From positions 186,001 to 250,000 of the forward strand of contig NZ_CAJYPS010000027.1 of the NCBI RefSeq assembly GCF_913777145.1: DNA of 64,000 nucleotides, given 5' to 3'. The notes below the pieces were generated by a model. The model was not told where the DNA came from, did no database searches, and was given only the letters and a program-made list of their open reading frames with translations. The translations under genes were made by a program, and so were the position numbers. Below are positions 8,177 through 16,596 of the stretch, in pieces. This stretch comes from an uncultured Roseateles sp. GTDB taxonomy: Bacteria; Pseudomonadota; Gammaproteobacteria; Burkholderiales; Burkholderiaceae_C. Positions within the stretch are counted from its first letter, which is position 1, and the number at the start of each line of letters is the position of its first letter.

Positions 8177-9823
8177 TCACTCGATGGCCGAGGCCGACTT
8201 CGCCCGCTCGCGCAGCAGGTACTTCTGGATCTTGCCGGTGGAGGTCTTGGGCAGCTCGGTGAACACCACGCGCTTGGGCGTCTTGAAGCGCGCCAGCTGG
8301 CTGCGGCAGAACGCCAGCAGTTCGTCTTCCGTCGCGCGGGCGCCGGGCTTGAGCTCGACGAAGGCGCAGGGCACCTCGCCCCACTTCGCATCGGGCAGCG
8401 CCACCACCGAGGCCAGCATCACGGCCGGGTGGCGGTGCAGCACATCCTCCACCTCCACCGAGCTGATGTTCTCGCCGCCGGAGATGATGACGTCCTTGCT
8501 GCGGTCCTTGATCTTGATGTAGCCGTCGGGGTGCACCACGGCCAGATCGCCGGTGTGGAACCAGCCGCCGGCGAAGGCCTCCTCGGTGGCCAGCGAGTTC
8601 TTCAGATAGCCCTTCATCACCACGTTGCCGCGAAAGCAGATCTCGCCCAGGGTCTCGCCGTCGGCGGGCACGGGCTGCAGCGTGTCGGGGTTGAGCACCG
8701 TGACCGCCTCCTGCAGCGGGTAGGTGACGCCCTGGCGGCCGTTCAGCCGTGCGCGCTCGTCGGCGGGCAGCTCGGCCCAGTGCTCCTGCTTCACGCACAC
8801 GGCCGCCGGGCCGTAGACCTCGGTGAGGCCGTAGACATGGGTGATGTCTATGCCCGCCGCCTCGCAGCCCTCCAGCACCGCGGCCGGCGGCGGTGCGCCG
8901 GCAATCAGCCCCCGCACCACACGGCCCAGCGTGCCGCGCTGCTCGGCGGGCGCATTGATCATCAGGCTGTAGACGATGGGCGCGCCGCACAGATGGGTGA
9001 CACGGTGCTCCAGCATCAGCCGCCAGATCAGCGCCGGCTCCACGCGGCGCAGGCACACGCTGGTGCCGCCCACCAGCGCCATGGTCCAGGGGAAGCACCA
9101 GCCGTTGCAGTGGAACATCGGCAGCGTCCACAGGTAGATGGGGTGGTCGGGCAGCTGCCAGGCGATCACGTTGTTGGCCGCGTTCAGATAGGCGCCGCGG
9201 TGATGCGTGACCACGCCCTTGGGGTTGCCCGTGGTGCCGGAGGTGTAGTTCAGCGCGATCGCGTCCCACTCGTCGGCCGGCAGCTGCCACGCGAGGGCCG
9301 GGTCGCCCTGCGCCAGCAGCTCCTCGTAGCTCAACGTGCCCAGGCGCGGCGCCTCGGGGGCGGCGCCGTCCAGCACGTCGATGACCAGCGGCCGGTGGCG
9401 CGGCTCCACCGCCTGCAGCGCGCGGGCGATGACGGCGGAGAACTCCGGGTCCACCAGCAGCACGCGGGCCTCGCCGTGCTCCAGCATGAAGGCCAGCGCC
9501 TCGGCGTCCAGCCGGGTGTTGAGCGTGTTGAGCACGCCGCCGGCCATGGGCACGCCGTAGTGCGCCTCGAACATGGCCGGCGTGTTCGGCAGCATGGCCG
9601 CCACCGTGACGCCCGGCCCCACGCCGTGCTGGCGCAGCGCGCTGGCCAGGCGGCGGCAGCGCGCCTCGGTCTCGCGCCAGGTCTGGCGCAGCGTGCCGTG
9701 GATCAGCGCCACCCGATCCGGAAACACCGCGGCCGCACGGCCCAGAAAGCTCAGCGGCGACAGCGGCACATGGTTGGCGGGGTTCTTGTCGAGGCCGATC
9801 TGGTAGGGGCTGGTGCGGGTCAT
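8177..9823 (-). CDS. Acyl-CoA synthetase (AMP-dependent ligase)
   Basis: The 548-residue cytoplasmic enzyme is a member of the ANL superfamily that activates a carboxylic acid to acyl-AMP and then to acyl-CoA. Visible motifs are the P-loop YTSGTTGNPKGV (about residues 192-203), the HVYGLTEVYG region, the GEICFRGNVVMKGY hinge region, the HTGDL motif and the C-terminal catalytic lysine in KTSTGKIQKY. Length and sequence resemble the methylmercaptopropionate / medium-chain branch (DmdB-like) rather than FadD. It is monocistronic and divergent from the DUF1330 gene. The enzyme class is sure; substrate chain length is not. Confidence 0.9.
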   Translation of the reverse strand: MTRTSPYQIGLDKNPANHVPLSPLSFLGRAAAVFPDRVALIHGTLRQTWRETEARCRRLASALRQHGVGPGVTVAAMLPNTPAMFEAHYGVPMAGGVLNTLNTRLDAEALAFMLEHGEARVLLVDPEFSAVIARALQAVEPRHRPLVIDVLDGAAPEAPRLGTLSYEELLAQGDPALAWQLPADEWDAIALNYTSGTTGNPKGVVTHHRGAYLNAANNVIAWQLPDHPIYLWTLPMFHCNGWCFPWTMALVGGTSVCLRRVEPALIWRLMLEHRVTHLCGAPIVYSLMINAPAEQRGTLGRVVRGLIAGAPPPAAVLEGCEAAGIDITHVYGLTEVYGPAAVCVKQEHWAELPADERARLNGRQGVTYPLQEAVTVLNPDTLQPVPADGETLGEICFRGNVVMKGYLKNSLATEEAFAGGWFHTGDLAVVHPDGYIKIKDRSKDVIISGGENISSVEVEDVLHRHPAVMLASVVALPDAKWGEVPCAFVELKPGARATEDELLAFCRSQLARFKTPKRVVFTELPKTSTGKIQKYLLRERAKSASAIE

Positions 9824-9933
9824 GCCGGGGTCCTGCAGAGATACGTTGCCCCCAGCCTAGGCCCGTGGCCTTACGCCAAGCCTGCCTGGGCGCGGCGCTC
9901 GATACTGCCGTCCCCAACAACGAGGAGACCCCC

Positions 9934-10239
9934 ATGGCCAAGGGCTACTGGATCGCCCGCGTGGACGTGCACGACGCCGAGCGCTACCAGCAATACGCAC
10001 AGAGCAACGGCCCGGTGTTTGCGCGCTTCGGCGCCCGCTTCCTGGTGCGCGGCGGCGCCTTCCAGGCACCGGAGGGCCACAGCCGCAGCCGCAACGTGGT
10101 GCTGGAGTTCCCCAGCTACCAGGCCGCGCTGGACTGCTACCACTCTGCGGAATACCAGGCGCTGGTGGCCGTGCGCGCGCCGGCCGGCGAGGCCGACATC
10201 GTGCTGATCGAGGGCTACGACGGGCCGCAGCCCGGCTGA
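9934..10239 (+). CDS. DUF1330 domain protein
   Basis: The 101-residue cytoplasmic protein is a single DUF1330 domain of the ferredoxin-like dimeric alpha/beta-barrel fold. Characteristic pieces are KGYWIARVDVHD at the N-terminus, RFGARFLVRGG and NVVLEFPSYQAALDCY. Members are small dimers of unknown chemistry, often beside acyl-CoA or aromatic-degradation genes; here an acyl-CoA synthetase diverges upstream. The ATG at 9934 has GAGGAG 7 bases upstream, which rules out the in-frame start at 9865. Confidence 0.88.
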   Translation: MAKGYWIARVDVHDAERYQQYAQSNGPVFARFGARFLVRGGAFQAPEGHSRSRNVVLEFPSYQAALDCYHSAEYQALVAVRAPAGEADIVLIEGYDGPQPG

Positions 10240-10246
10240 GCCGACC

Positions 10247-11347
10247 TCAGCAGCGCGCCAGCACGGCCCGCCACGCGGCCACGGCCTGCTCGTCGGTCCA
10301 GCCATCGGCCGCGTCGCCGATGACGATCTCCACCATCGCGCCGCCCGCCAGCCGCGTGGAGGGCTGCGCGCGGTTGCCCAGCCAGAAGCCCGTGGCCTCG
10401 GCCTGGGCCAGCAGCGCCTCGCGCAGGCGCGCCGGATCGGCCGGCAGGTGCAGCTGGAAGGAGTTGGTGTGCGGCGGCTGGGGCGCCAACTGCGCGCCGG
10501 GCAGGTCGGCCAGCGCGGCGGCCAGCGCGCGGGCGCGCTCGCGGTAGGCGGCCATGCGCGGCAGCTGGCGGCGCAGCCCGTCCAGCGCGCTCAGCACCAT
10601 GGGGTGGAGCGTGTAGATGTTGCCGGCCAGGCGGGTCTTCCAGGGCGCGAGCGCGGCGATGAAGTCCGCCGGGCCGGCCAGCAGGCTGCCCGCCAGCCCA
10701 CCCAGGCCCTTGTAGAAGGACACATAGACCGAGTCCGCCAGCGCGCAGATCTCGGCCAGCGGGCGGCCGTAGTGCGGCGCCGATTCCCACAGCCGCGCGC
10801 CATCCAGGTGCAGGCGCACGCCCTGCGCGCGGCACCAGGCGCTGATCGCGACCAGCGCGTCCCAGTCCGGCAGCCGAAAGCCCGCCCGCCGCAGCGGCAG
10901 CTCCACGACCACCACGGCCGGCTTCTCGTCCAGCGCCTGCAGGTCGGCCAGCGCCAGCGGCGTGTCCGGCGCGCCCACGCGCAGCGCGCGCAAGCCCATC
11001 AGCACCTCCAGCGCATCGGCCTCGTCCAGCGCCAGATGGCTTTGCGGGTGCACGACCACAGGCCCTGCCGTGTCGCCACACCAGCCGCGCAGTGCGGCCA
11101 GCTGCGCCGCCACGCCCTTGTGCCAGAACTGCGCCACCGGCAGGCCCAGCAGCGCCGCGCCCTGCGCCTCCAGCGCCTGCAGCACCGCGCCTTCGCCATA
11201 CACATCCAGCGCCCCGGCCGCCTCGGGCAGCTCGGCCAGCGCCAGCAGCGACTCGCGCATGGAGCGCAGCGGCCGGTGGCCGTTGAGCCAGCGGGTGCAG
11301 CGGTTGCGCAGATCGATCTCGGCGTGAGAGGGGCTCAGGGCGGGCAT
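10247..11347 (-). CDS. Threonine aldolase / beta-eliminating lyase family PLP enzyme
   Basis: The 366-residue fold-type I PLP enzyme has the Beta_elim_lyase architecture. The Schiff-base lysine is in SFYKGLGG, the substrate-side HLDGARLWES motif precedes it, and NIYTLHPMV follows. Low-specificity threonine aldolases cleave L-threonine or L-allo-threonine to glycine and acetaldehyde. The N-terminal part (residues 1-45) is longer and less conserved than in LtaE, so the true substrate may differ. It converges on the DUF1330 gene with a 7-base gap and diverges from the motor operon. Confidence 0.8.
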   Translation of the reverse strand: MPALSPSHAEIDLRNRCTRWLNGHRPLRSMRESLLALAELPEAAGALDVYGEGAVLQALEAQGAALLGLPVAQFWHKGVAAQLAALRGWCGDTAGPVVVHPQSHLALDEADALEVLMGLRALRVGAPDTPLALADLQALDEKPAVVVVELPLRRAGFRLPDWDALVAISAWCRAQGVRLHLDGARLWESAPHYGRPLAEICALADSVYVSFYKGLGGLAGSLLAGPADFIAALAPWKTRLAGNIYTLHPMVLSALDGLRRQLPRMAAYRERARALAAALADLPGAQLAPQPPHTNSFQLHLPADPARLREALLAQAEATGFWLGNRAQPSTRLAGGAMVEIVIGDAADGWTDEQAVAAWRAVLARC

Positions 11348-11436
11348 GGGGGTGGATCAACGAGACGGAGCCCGCAGTGTGCCGCGCGCCCACGCGCCGG
11401 CCGGAACTCACCCCGCCGCGCGCCGCACGGCCCCTG

Positions 11437-11529
11437 GCGAACCGGGTTCGCTAGACTTCTGCCCTTTTTCCTCGCGCGCCTGCGCTGCGCGAGGCCGCTG
11501 CGGCGCTGCGCTCGCGGCGCCAGCCCCTC
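11437..11529 (+). promoter_or_regulatory. Putative promoter, operator and leader of the motor operon
   Basis: A perfect inverted repeat GCGAAC-CGG-GTTCGC (11437-11451) abuts the -10-like hexamer TAGACT (11452-11457), an arrangement suited to a repressor. The leader then folds into a hairpin with 8-base arms 11470-11477 and 11487-11494. No good -35 box is visible, so the site is tentative. Confidence 0.4.
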
Positions 11530-12243
11530 ATGCCGCCGCCCCTGCCCACTTCCGCCTCTGCCGCTGCGCCGGGCCGCCCCGCCGGCCCGCTGCCGCTCGC
11601 GTCCCTGCTGCGGCAATGGGGGCTGCCGCCGGTCGCGCCCCAGCCGCTGGCGCGCCAGCTGGGTGATCCGCTGGCCTGGGCCGATGCCATCCAGCTGTCC
11701 CAGGCGCTGGCCACGCCGCTGCACGAGGTCGGCGATGCCGCCAGCCGGCGCCGCGCGCTGGACTGGGCCGAGGCCGCGCTGGAGCGCCTGCAGTCCGAGC
11801 TGGCCGCCGGCTTCCATGATGAGCTGCTGGCGCGTGAATCCGCCCAGCCGCTGGCCGATCACGCGCCGCCGCTGGCCGATCTGCTGACCAGCTACCGCCT
11901 GCACCTGTCGCAGCAGCAGCGCCAGATCGCCGGCCGCGTGACCAGCCTGCGCGAGCGGCTGCGCGCCCACCTGGCCGGCGCCAGCGCCCCGCTCGCACGG
12001 CTGGCCGCGCTGGACGCCGTGCTGGAGCGCACGCTGGCCGCGCAGGAGCGCAGCGCGCTGGCCGGCCTGGCCACGCTGCTGGCGCGGCGCGCCCAGGCGC
12101 ATGAACGCGACACCCCCCGCCACTGGCCGGCGCGGCTCTGGGCCGATCTGCAGCAGCTGCTGCAGGCCGAGCTGGAACTGCGCCTGCAACCCGCCCTCGG
12201 CCTGATGGACGCGCTGCGCCAGGCCGTGGCCGCCGACGACTGA
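11530..12243 (+). CDS. DUF3348 protein, first gene of the motor operon
   Basis: The 237-residue protein has no signal peptide. After a proline/alanine-rich N-terminus (1-25) it is predicted to be almost entirely alpha-helical, with an LSQALATPLHEV segment and repeated leucine/arginine helices through SYRLHLSQQQRQIAGRV to the C-terminus. I assign it to DUF3348 from recognition of sequence and gene order. It lies 9 bases before the channel-protein gene in the same direction. Its role is unknown; a cytoplasmic accessory of the motor complex is inferred from the operon. A Shine-Dalgarno sequence is not obvious at the ATG. Confidence 0.75.
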   Translation: MPPPLPTSASAAAPGRPAGPLPLASLLRQWGLPPVAPQPLARQLGDPLAWADAIQLSQALATPLHEVGDAASRRRALDWAEAALERLQSELAAGFHDELLARESAQPLADHAPPLADLLTSYRLHLSQQQRQIAGRVTSLRERLRAHLAGASAPLARLAALDAVLERTLAAQERSALAGLATLLARRAQAHERDTPRHWPARLWADLQQLLQAELELRLQPALGLMDALRQAVAADD

Positions 12244-12252
12244 CCCCTGCCC

Positions 12253-15093
12253 ATGAACCGACTGCTACGCCTCCTCTCTCCCGCCGTCGGGGCCGCCGGC
12301 CTGGCCGGCATCGCCGCCGCCGCCTACAGCGCCGCCCACCACCATCCGGTGGCGCTGGCCGCCTGCGTGCTGATCGCCGCCTTCTTCGCGCTGGGCCTGT
12401 GGGAGCTGCTGGGCTTTCGCCGCCTCAGCGCCGCGCTGCTCGCCGCCGCCGCGGCCCCGGCGGACGACGCCACCACCTGGCTGGCCGCCCGCCCCGAGGC
12501 GCTGCGCGAGCCGCTGCGCCTGCGCCTGGCGGGCCAGCGCGCCGCGCTGCCGGGCTTGAGCCTGGCGCCGGCGCTGGCCGGCCTGCTGGTGCTGCTGGGC
12601 ATGCTGGGCACCTTTGTGGGCCTGCTGCTGACGCTGGGCGGCACCGCCCAGGCGATGAACGCCACCGCCGACCTCAACGCCCTGCGCGCCGCGCTGGGCG
12701 CGCCGGTCCAGGGCCTGGGCCTGGCCTTCAGCGCGTCCGTGGCCGGCGTGGCCGGCTCGGCGGCGCTGGGCCTGCTGCTGGCGCTGGCGCGGCGCGAACG
12801 CAGCGACGCGGTGCAGGCGCTGGAGCTCGCGCTGGCCGGCCCGCTGCACCCGCTGACCGCCGAGCACCAGGCCGCCCAGGCGCATGCCGCCGCCGAACAG
12901 GCCGCGCGGCAGGCAGCGCTTGACGCCGAACAGCGCGCACGGGACGCCCAGCGCGAGCTGGTCGGCCAGCTGCAGCAGTTCGCACAGGACCTGGGCGAAC
13001 GCCTGAGCCGCGAGCTGGGCCAGCAGCAGGCCCGCTGGCAAGACCTGCACCAGGCCGAGCAGCAGCGCTTCCATGGCGAGGCCCAGAGCGCCTACCAGCA
13101 GCTCGCCGCCAGCGTGGACGCCACGCTGCGCAGCGGCCTGCAGCAGGCACTGGGCGACGCCGCCCGCCTGGCCGGCGATGCGATACGCCCGGCCGCCGAG
13201 GCCACCATGGCCGGCATCGCCCGTGAGGCGGCTGCGCTGCACGAGCGCGTGGGCCAGCAGCTGGGCGAGGCCTTCAGCGCCCTGGCCGCGCAGGGCCAGC
13301 AGCAGCTCGACGGCCTGCGCCAGCACTTCGAGGCCGGCGCCGCGCAGATCGCCGCGCAGCTGGACGCCGCCGCCCAGGCGCAAGCCCTGACCCTGGCTGC
13401 GCAACGCGACACGCTGGCCGCCCAGCTCCGCGAGCTGGCCGAGCAGCAGCGCCAGCATCAGCAGCACTGGAGCGAGGCGCAGACCACGCAGGCCGCCGCG
13501 CTGCTGCAGCAGCTGGCCGAGGCCCAGGCCCGCCAGCAGGCGCTGAGCGCCGACGCCGAGGCCGCGCGCGTGCAGGCGCTGGACGCGCAACTGGCCGCGC
13601 TGGCCCGCCAGCGCGACGAAGCCCAGGCGCTGCTGAGCCGCGCCGCCGAACACAGCCAGGCCGCCGCCGCCCAGCTGGCCCAGGGCCAGGCCGCGCAGGC
13701 CGAGGCGCTGCTGGCCCGCGTGAGCGACGCGCTGCAGGCCCAGCAGCAGGCGCAGCAACGGGCCGAGGCCCGCCGCGATGCCGAGCTGGCCCGCCAGCTG
13801 CAGGCCCTGAGCGAACAGCGCGAGGCCACCCAGGCCCTGCTGGCCGGCACGGCCGAGCACAGCCAGGCCGCCGTGGCCAGTCTGGCCCAGGGCTTTGGCG
13901 CCCAGGCCGACACGCTGCTGGCCCGCTTTGCGGACGCGCTGCACCAGCAGCAGCACGGCCAGCAGCAGGCCGACGCCGCACGCGCCGCCGAGCTGGGTCG
14001 CCAGCTGCAGGCGCTGGGCGAGCAGCGCAGCGCGGTGCAGCAGCTGCTGGCCGAGTCCGCCGCCCGCACCCAGGCCGCGGCCGACCAGCTGGCCGAGCGC
14101 CTGTCCACGCAGACCGAGGCGCTGCTGCGCACGCTGGCCGAGGCCCAGACCCGCCAGCACGAGATCCAGGCCCAGGCCGATGCCGAGCGCCGCGCCGAGC
14201 TGCGTGCAGACCTGGCCGCGCTGGCGGCGGAGCGCGAGGCCGCGCAGGCGCTGCTGGCCACCAGCGGCGAACGCGCCCAGGCCACGCTGGCCGCGCTGCT
14301 GAGCCAGTTCGAGGCCCAGACGCAAGCCCTGATCGCCCGCCTGAGCGACAGCCAGCAGCGCCTGCTGCAAGGCCAGGCCGATGACGACGCGGCCCGCCTG
14401 ACCGCCTGGCGCGACGCGCTGCAGGGCGCGGGCGCACAGCAGCTGGCCCAGCAGCAGCAGCTGGCCGACGGCCTGCTGGCCCACACGCGCACGCTGGTGG
14501 CCCAGGCCGAGGCCCAGGCCCAGGCCACGCTGCGCGAGGCCGGCGCACTGCTGCAGGCGGCCGGCGAGGCGCCGCGCGCCGCGGTCGAGGTGGTGGCCGC
14601 GATGCGCGAGCAGCTGGCCCAAAGCCAGGCCCAGGACCGCGCCGCGCTGGCCGAGCGCGCCGAGCTGATGCAGACGCTATCGGCCCTGCTGGGCACGCTG
14701 CAGCAGGCCGCCGGCGAGCAGCGCCAGGCCATAGACACGCTGGTGGCGGGTGCCGCCAGCCGGCTGGATGCGGTGGGCCTGCAGTTCGCGAGCCAGGCCC
14801 AGGCCACCGGCCAGCAGCTGGGCGACGCGGCGGCCCAGCTGGCCGCCGGCGCGGCCGAAATCGGCGCGCTGGGCGAGGGCTTCGGCACCGCGGTGACGCT
14901 GTTCCAGCAGAGCAATGCGCAGCTGGTGCAGCACCTGCAGGCGTTGGAGGAGCGCCTCAGCGGCGCGATGGCGCGCAGCGACGAGCAGCTGGGCTACTAC
15001 GTGGCCCAGGCGCGCGAGGTCATCGACCTGTGCCTGGGCTCTCAGAAGCAGGTGCTGGACGCGCTGCAGGGCGCTGGAGCCGCCCATGGCTGA
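12253..15093 (+). CDS. DUF802 protein: MotA/TolQ/ExbB-like channel with long coiled-coil tail
   Basis: The 946-residue protein has four predicted membrane helices (about 10-28, 31-53, 104-128 and 154-178). The third and fourth carry the MotA/TolQ/ExbB signature: LGMLGTFVGLLLTLGG at 115-130 and GLGLAFSASVAGVAGSA at 154-170. The remaining roughly 750 residues are a glutamine/alanine-rich coiled coil, including four exact-length 69-residue repeats (447-722). This layout matches ZorA-type proton-driven stators with a cytoplasmic tail. The next gene, encoding the MotB-like partner, overlaps by 8 bases. Proton conduction and tail signalling are inference; the DUF802 assignment is from recognition. 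Confidence 0.78.
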   Translation: MNRLLRLLSPAVGAAGLAGIAAAAYSAAHHHPVALAACVLIAAFFALGLWELLGFRRLSAALLAAAAAPADDATTWLAARPEALREPLRLRLAGQRAALPGLSLAPALAGLLVLLGMLGTFVGLLLTLGGTAQAMNATADLNALRAALGAPVQGLGLAFSASVAGVAGSAALGLLLALARRERSDAVQALELALAGPLHPLTAEHQAAQAHAAAEQAARQAALDAEQRARDAQRELVGQLQQFAQDLGERLSRELGQQQARWQDLHQAEQQRFHGEAQSAYQQLAASVDATLRSGLQQALGDAARLAGDAIRPAAEATMAGIAREAAALHERVGQQLGEAFSALAAQGQQQLDGLRQHFEAGAAQIAAQLDAAAQAQALTLAAQRDTLAAQLRELAEQQRQHQQHWSEAQTTQAAALLQQLAEAQARQQALSADAEAARVQALDAQLAALARQRDEAQALLSRAAEHSQAAAAQLAQGQAAQAEALLARVSDALQAQQQAQQRAEARRDAELARQLQALSEQREATQALLAGTAEHSQAAVASLAQGFGAQADTLLARFADALHQQQHGQQQADAARAAELGRQLQALGEQRSAVQQLLAESAARTQAAADQLAERLSTQTEALLRTLAEAQTRQHEIQAQADAERRAELRADLAALAAEREAAQALLATSGERAQATLAALLSQFEAQTQALIARLSDSQQRLLQGQADDDAARLTAWRDALQGAGAQQLAQQQQLADGLLAHTRTLVAQAEAQAQATLREAGALLQAAGEAPRAAVEVVAAMREQLAQSQAQDRAALAERAELMQTLSALLGTLQQAAGEQRQAIDTLVAGAASRLDAVGLQFASQAQATGQQLGDAAAQLAAGAAEIGALGEGFGTAVTLFQQSNAQLVQHLQALEERLSGAMARSDEQLGYYVAQAREVIDLCLGSQKQVLDALQGAGAAHG
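13591..14418 (+). repeat. Four tandem 207-bp coding repeats (69 residues each)
   Basis: Within the DUF802 gene, units start at 13591, 13798, 14005 and 14212 and have exactly 69 codons each. They share the frame LxAL-x2-QR-x3-Q-x-LL, then (A/T)QA, a run of x-LL or x-LI, and a charged alanine-rich end (for example RRDAELARQ). A degenerate partial unit precedes them from about 13426. The constant length without gaps suggests a fixed structural register in the tail. Confidence 0.85.
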
Positions 15094-15772
15094 GCGCCTG
15101 CTGGACAGCGACGAGCCGGCCGACGACGGCGCGCATGGCGGCAGCGCGCCGGCCTGGACCGCGTTCGGCGACCTGATGGCCGGCGTGCTGGGCGCCTTCG
15201 TGCTGCTGCTGGGCGCGGCACTGGTGGGCCAGCTGGACCTGGCCAACAAGCTGGAGGCCGAGGTGCAGCAGCGCCAGGCCGAACAGCAGCGGCGCGAGGC
15301 GCTGGAGCGCGCACTGGCCGGCCCGCTGGCCGACGGCCGCATCACGCTGGTGGAGGGCCGCATCGGCATCAGCGGCTCGGTGCTGTTCGCGACCGGCTCG
15401 GCCCGCCTGCACCCGGACGGCCTGGCGCTGCTGCGCCAGCTGGCCGGGCCGCTCACCACCTACCTGGCGCAGCGCGACGAGGTGCTGATGGTCAGCGGCT
15501 TCACCGACGACCGCCCCATCGCCCGCGACGGCGGCGTGGCCTATGCGGACAACTGGGAACTGTCGGCCCAGCGCGCGCTGACCGTCACGCGCACGCTGAT
15601 GGCCGAGGGCCTGCCGGCCGACACCGTGTTCGCCGCCGCCTTCGGCCCGCAGCAGCCGGTGGCCGGCAACGACAGCGCCGAGGGCCGCGCGCTGAACCGC
15701 CGCGTGGAGATCGCGCCCACGCCGCGACCGCGCCAGCCTGCCGCTTCCGCTGCGCCCGCCGCCAGCCGCTGA
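15086..15772 (+). CDS. MotB/ZorB-like OmpA-family protein
   Basis: The 228-residue protein has a short cytoplasmic N-terminus, one membrane helix (about 26-48), a short coiled coil (52-75) and a C-terminal OmpA/MotB peptidoglycan-binding domain (about 95-215) with FATGSARL, VSGFTDDRPI, NWELSAQRA and GRALNRRVEI. The helix begins AFGDLMAG with Asp29 placed like the proton-binding Asp of MotB. It should anchor to the cell wall and form the plug-helix of a proton channel with the preceding DUF802 protein. The start ATG at 15086 lies inside the previous stop region (ATGGCTGA), so translation is probably coupled. Confidence 0.85.
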   Translation: MAERLLDSDEPADDGAHGGSAPAWTAFGDLMAGVLGAFVLLLGAALVGQLDLANKLEAEVQQRQAEQQRREALERALAGPLADGRITLVEGRIGISGSVLFATGSARLHPDGLALLRQLAGPLTTYLAQRDEVLMVSGFTDDRPIARDGGVAYADNWELSAQRALTVTRTLMAEGLPADTVFAAAFGPQQPVAGNDSAEGRALNRRVEIAPTPRPRQPAASAAPAASR

Positions 15773-16383
15773 TGGACGACGCGCTCGCGCACGACCCGCT
15801 GGCCTGGCTGCAGGCCCGCCCGCCAGCGTCGCCGCCGCGCCAGCGCGTGCTGCAGGTGCTGGCCGGCCGCGCCGCCGACGCGCCACCGGGGCCGCTGCGC
15901 GAGCAGCTTCTGGCCGCGCTGCAGCGCCAGGCGGCCCGGCCTGACCCGCTCATGCCGCAAGACCTGCCCCCGCGGGCCGCCGCGCCCGACCCGCTGCAGC
16001 AGCTGGCCGCGCTGGTGCAGCGCCTGCGCGCCGCCAGCCCCGGCACCGAGCCGCGCGTGCTGCAGCAGCACGCGCGCGCCTTCGGCGAACTGCGCACCGC
16101 GCGCCGCCTGGCCGAGGTGGCCGCGCCGGTGCCCGAGCACCTGGGGCCACTCAACAACCAGGTGCTGGTGCGGCGCGCGCTGCAGCAGCTGCAGCAGCTG
16201 TCGCCGGACTACCTGCAACGCTTCATCGCGCAGGTGGACGGCCTGGCCGCGCTGGCGCCGCTGAGCGCGCCCGACTCCGCCGAAGCGCCCGCCAAACCCA
16301 CGCGTGCGCCAGCCGCCAAGGCGGGCACGCGGGCCACGCCGCGCAGCCCGGCCGCCGCGCGCAAGACGCCCACGCGGCGCTGA
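15772..16383 (+). CDS. DUF2894 protein, last gene of the motor operon
   Basis: The 203-residue cytoplasmic protein starts one base inside the stop of the OmpA-like gene (TGATG). The core VPEHLGPLNNQVLVRRAL and SPDYLQRFIAQVDGLAAL (about 122-165) matches my recollection of DUF2894 (GPLN then a DYL-x-RF motif). A lysine/alanine/proline-rich basic tail (170-203) is probably disordered and could contact nucleic acid or acidic protein. Function unknown; conserved partnership with the channel pair is the main clue. Confidence 0.75.
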   Translation: MDDALAHDPLAWLQARPPASPPRQRVLQVLAGRAADAPPGPLREQLLAALQRQAARPDPLMPQDLPPRAAAPDPLQQLAALVQRLRAASPGTEPRVLQQHARAFGELRTARRLAEVAAPVPEHLGPLNNQVLVRRALQQLQQLSPDYLQRFIAQVDGLAALAPLSAPDSAEAPAKPTRAPAAKAGTRATPRSPAAARKTPTRR

Positions 16384-16387
16384 GCGC

Positions 16388-16576
16388 TCAGGCGCCCGGC
16401 GTCGCCGCCGGATGGCGCGCCTGCCACTCGCGCAGCGCGCGGCGATAGGCATCCATGGCCAGGTCGTAGCTGTCGAAGATGCAGGGGTCGCAGCCATTGC
16501 CGCAGCATTCCGACAGGTCGGGCTGCAACGGCGGCTGGGGCATGGGATCGGGGTCTGCGGGCGAGGAGGCGCTCAT
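16388..16576 (-). CDS. Oxidoreductase-like N-terminal domain protein
   Basis: This 62-residue protein has a proline-rich start and the compact motif CCGNGCDPCIFDSYD near residues 24-38, followed by a short helix (MDAYRRALREW). The Cys-rich motif is the signature of the oxidoreductase-like domain (PF09791-type), suspected to bind a metal or iron-sulfur centre; no activity is proven. It ends 4 bases from the convergent DUF2894 gene and is separated by 20 bases from the upstream acetyltransferase gene on the same strand, so the two may be co-transcribed. Confidence 0.8.
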   Translation of the reverse strand: MSASSPADPDPMPQPPLQPDLSECCGNGCDPCIFDSYDLAMDAYRRALREWQARHPAATPGA

Positions 16577-16596
16577 GCGGGGATTGTCCGCGGCGC

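Noticed and set aside
12265..14622. 785-codon minus-strand frame opposite the DUF802 gene
   Set aside because: It mirrors the repeated coiled-coil codons; the sense frame has membrane helices, operon overlaps and a family match.
11530..16383. Ordinary TolQR or flagellar MotAB operon
   Set aside because: No TolA, TolB, Pal or flagellar genes are nearby, and the tail of about 750 residues is far longer than in TolQ or MotA.
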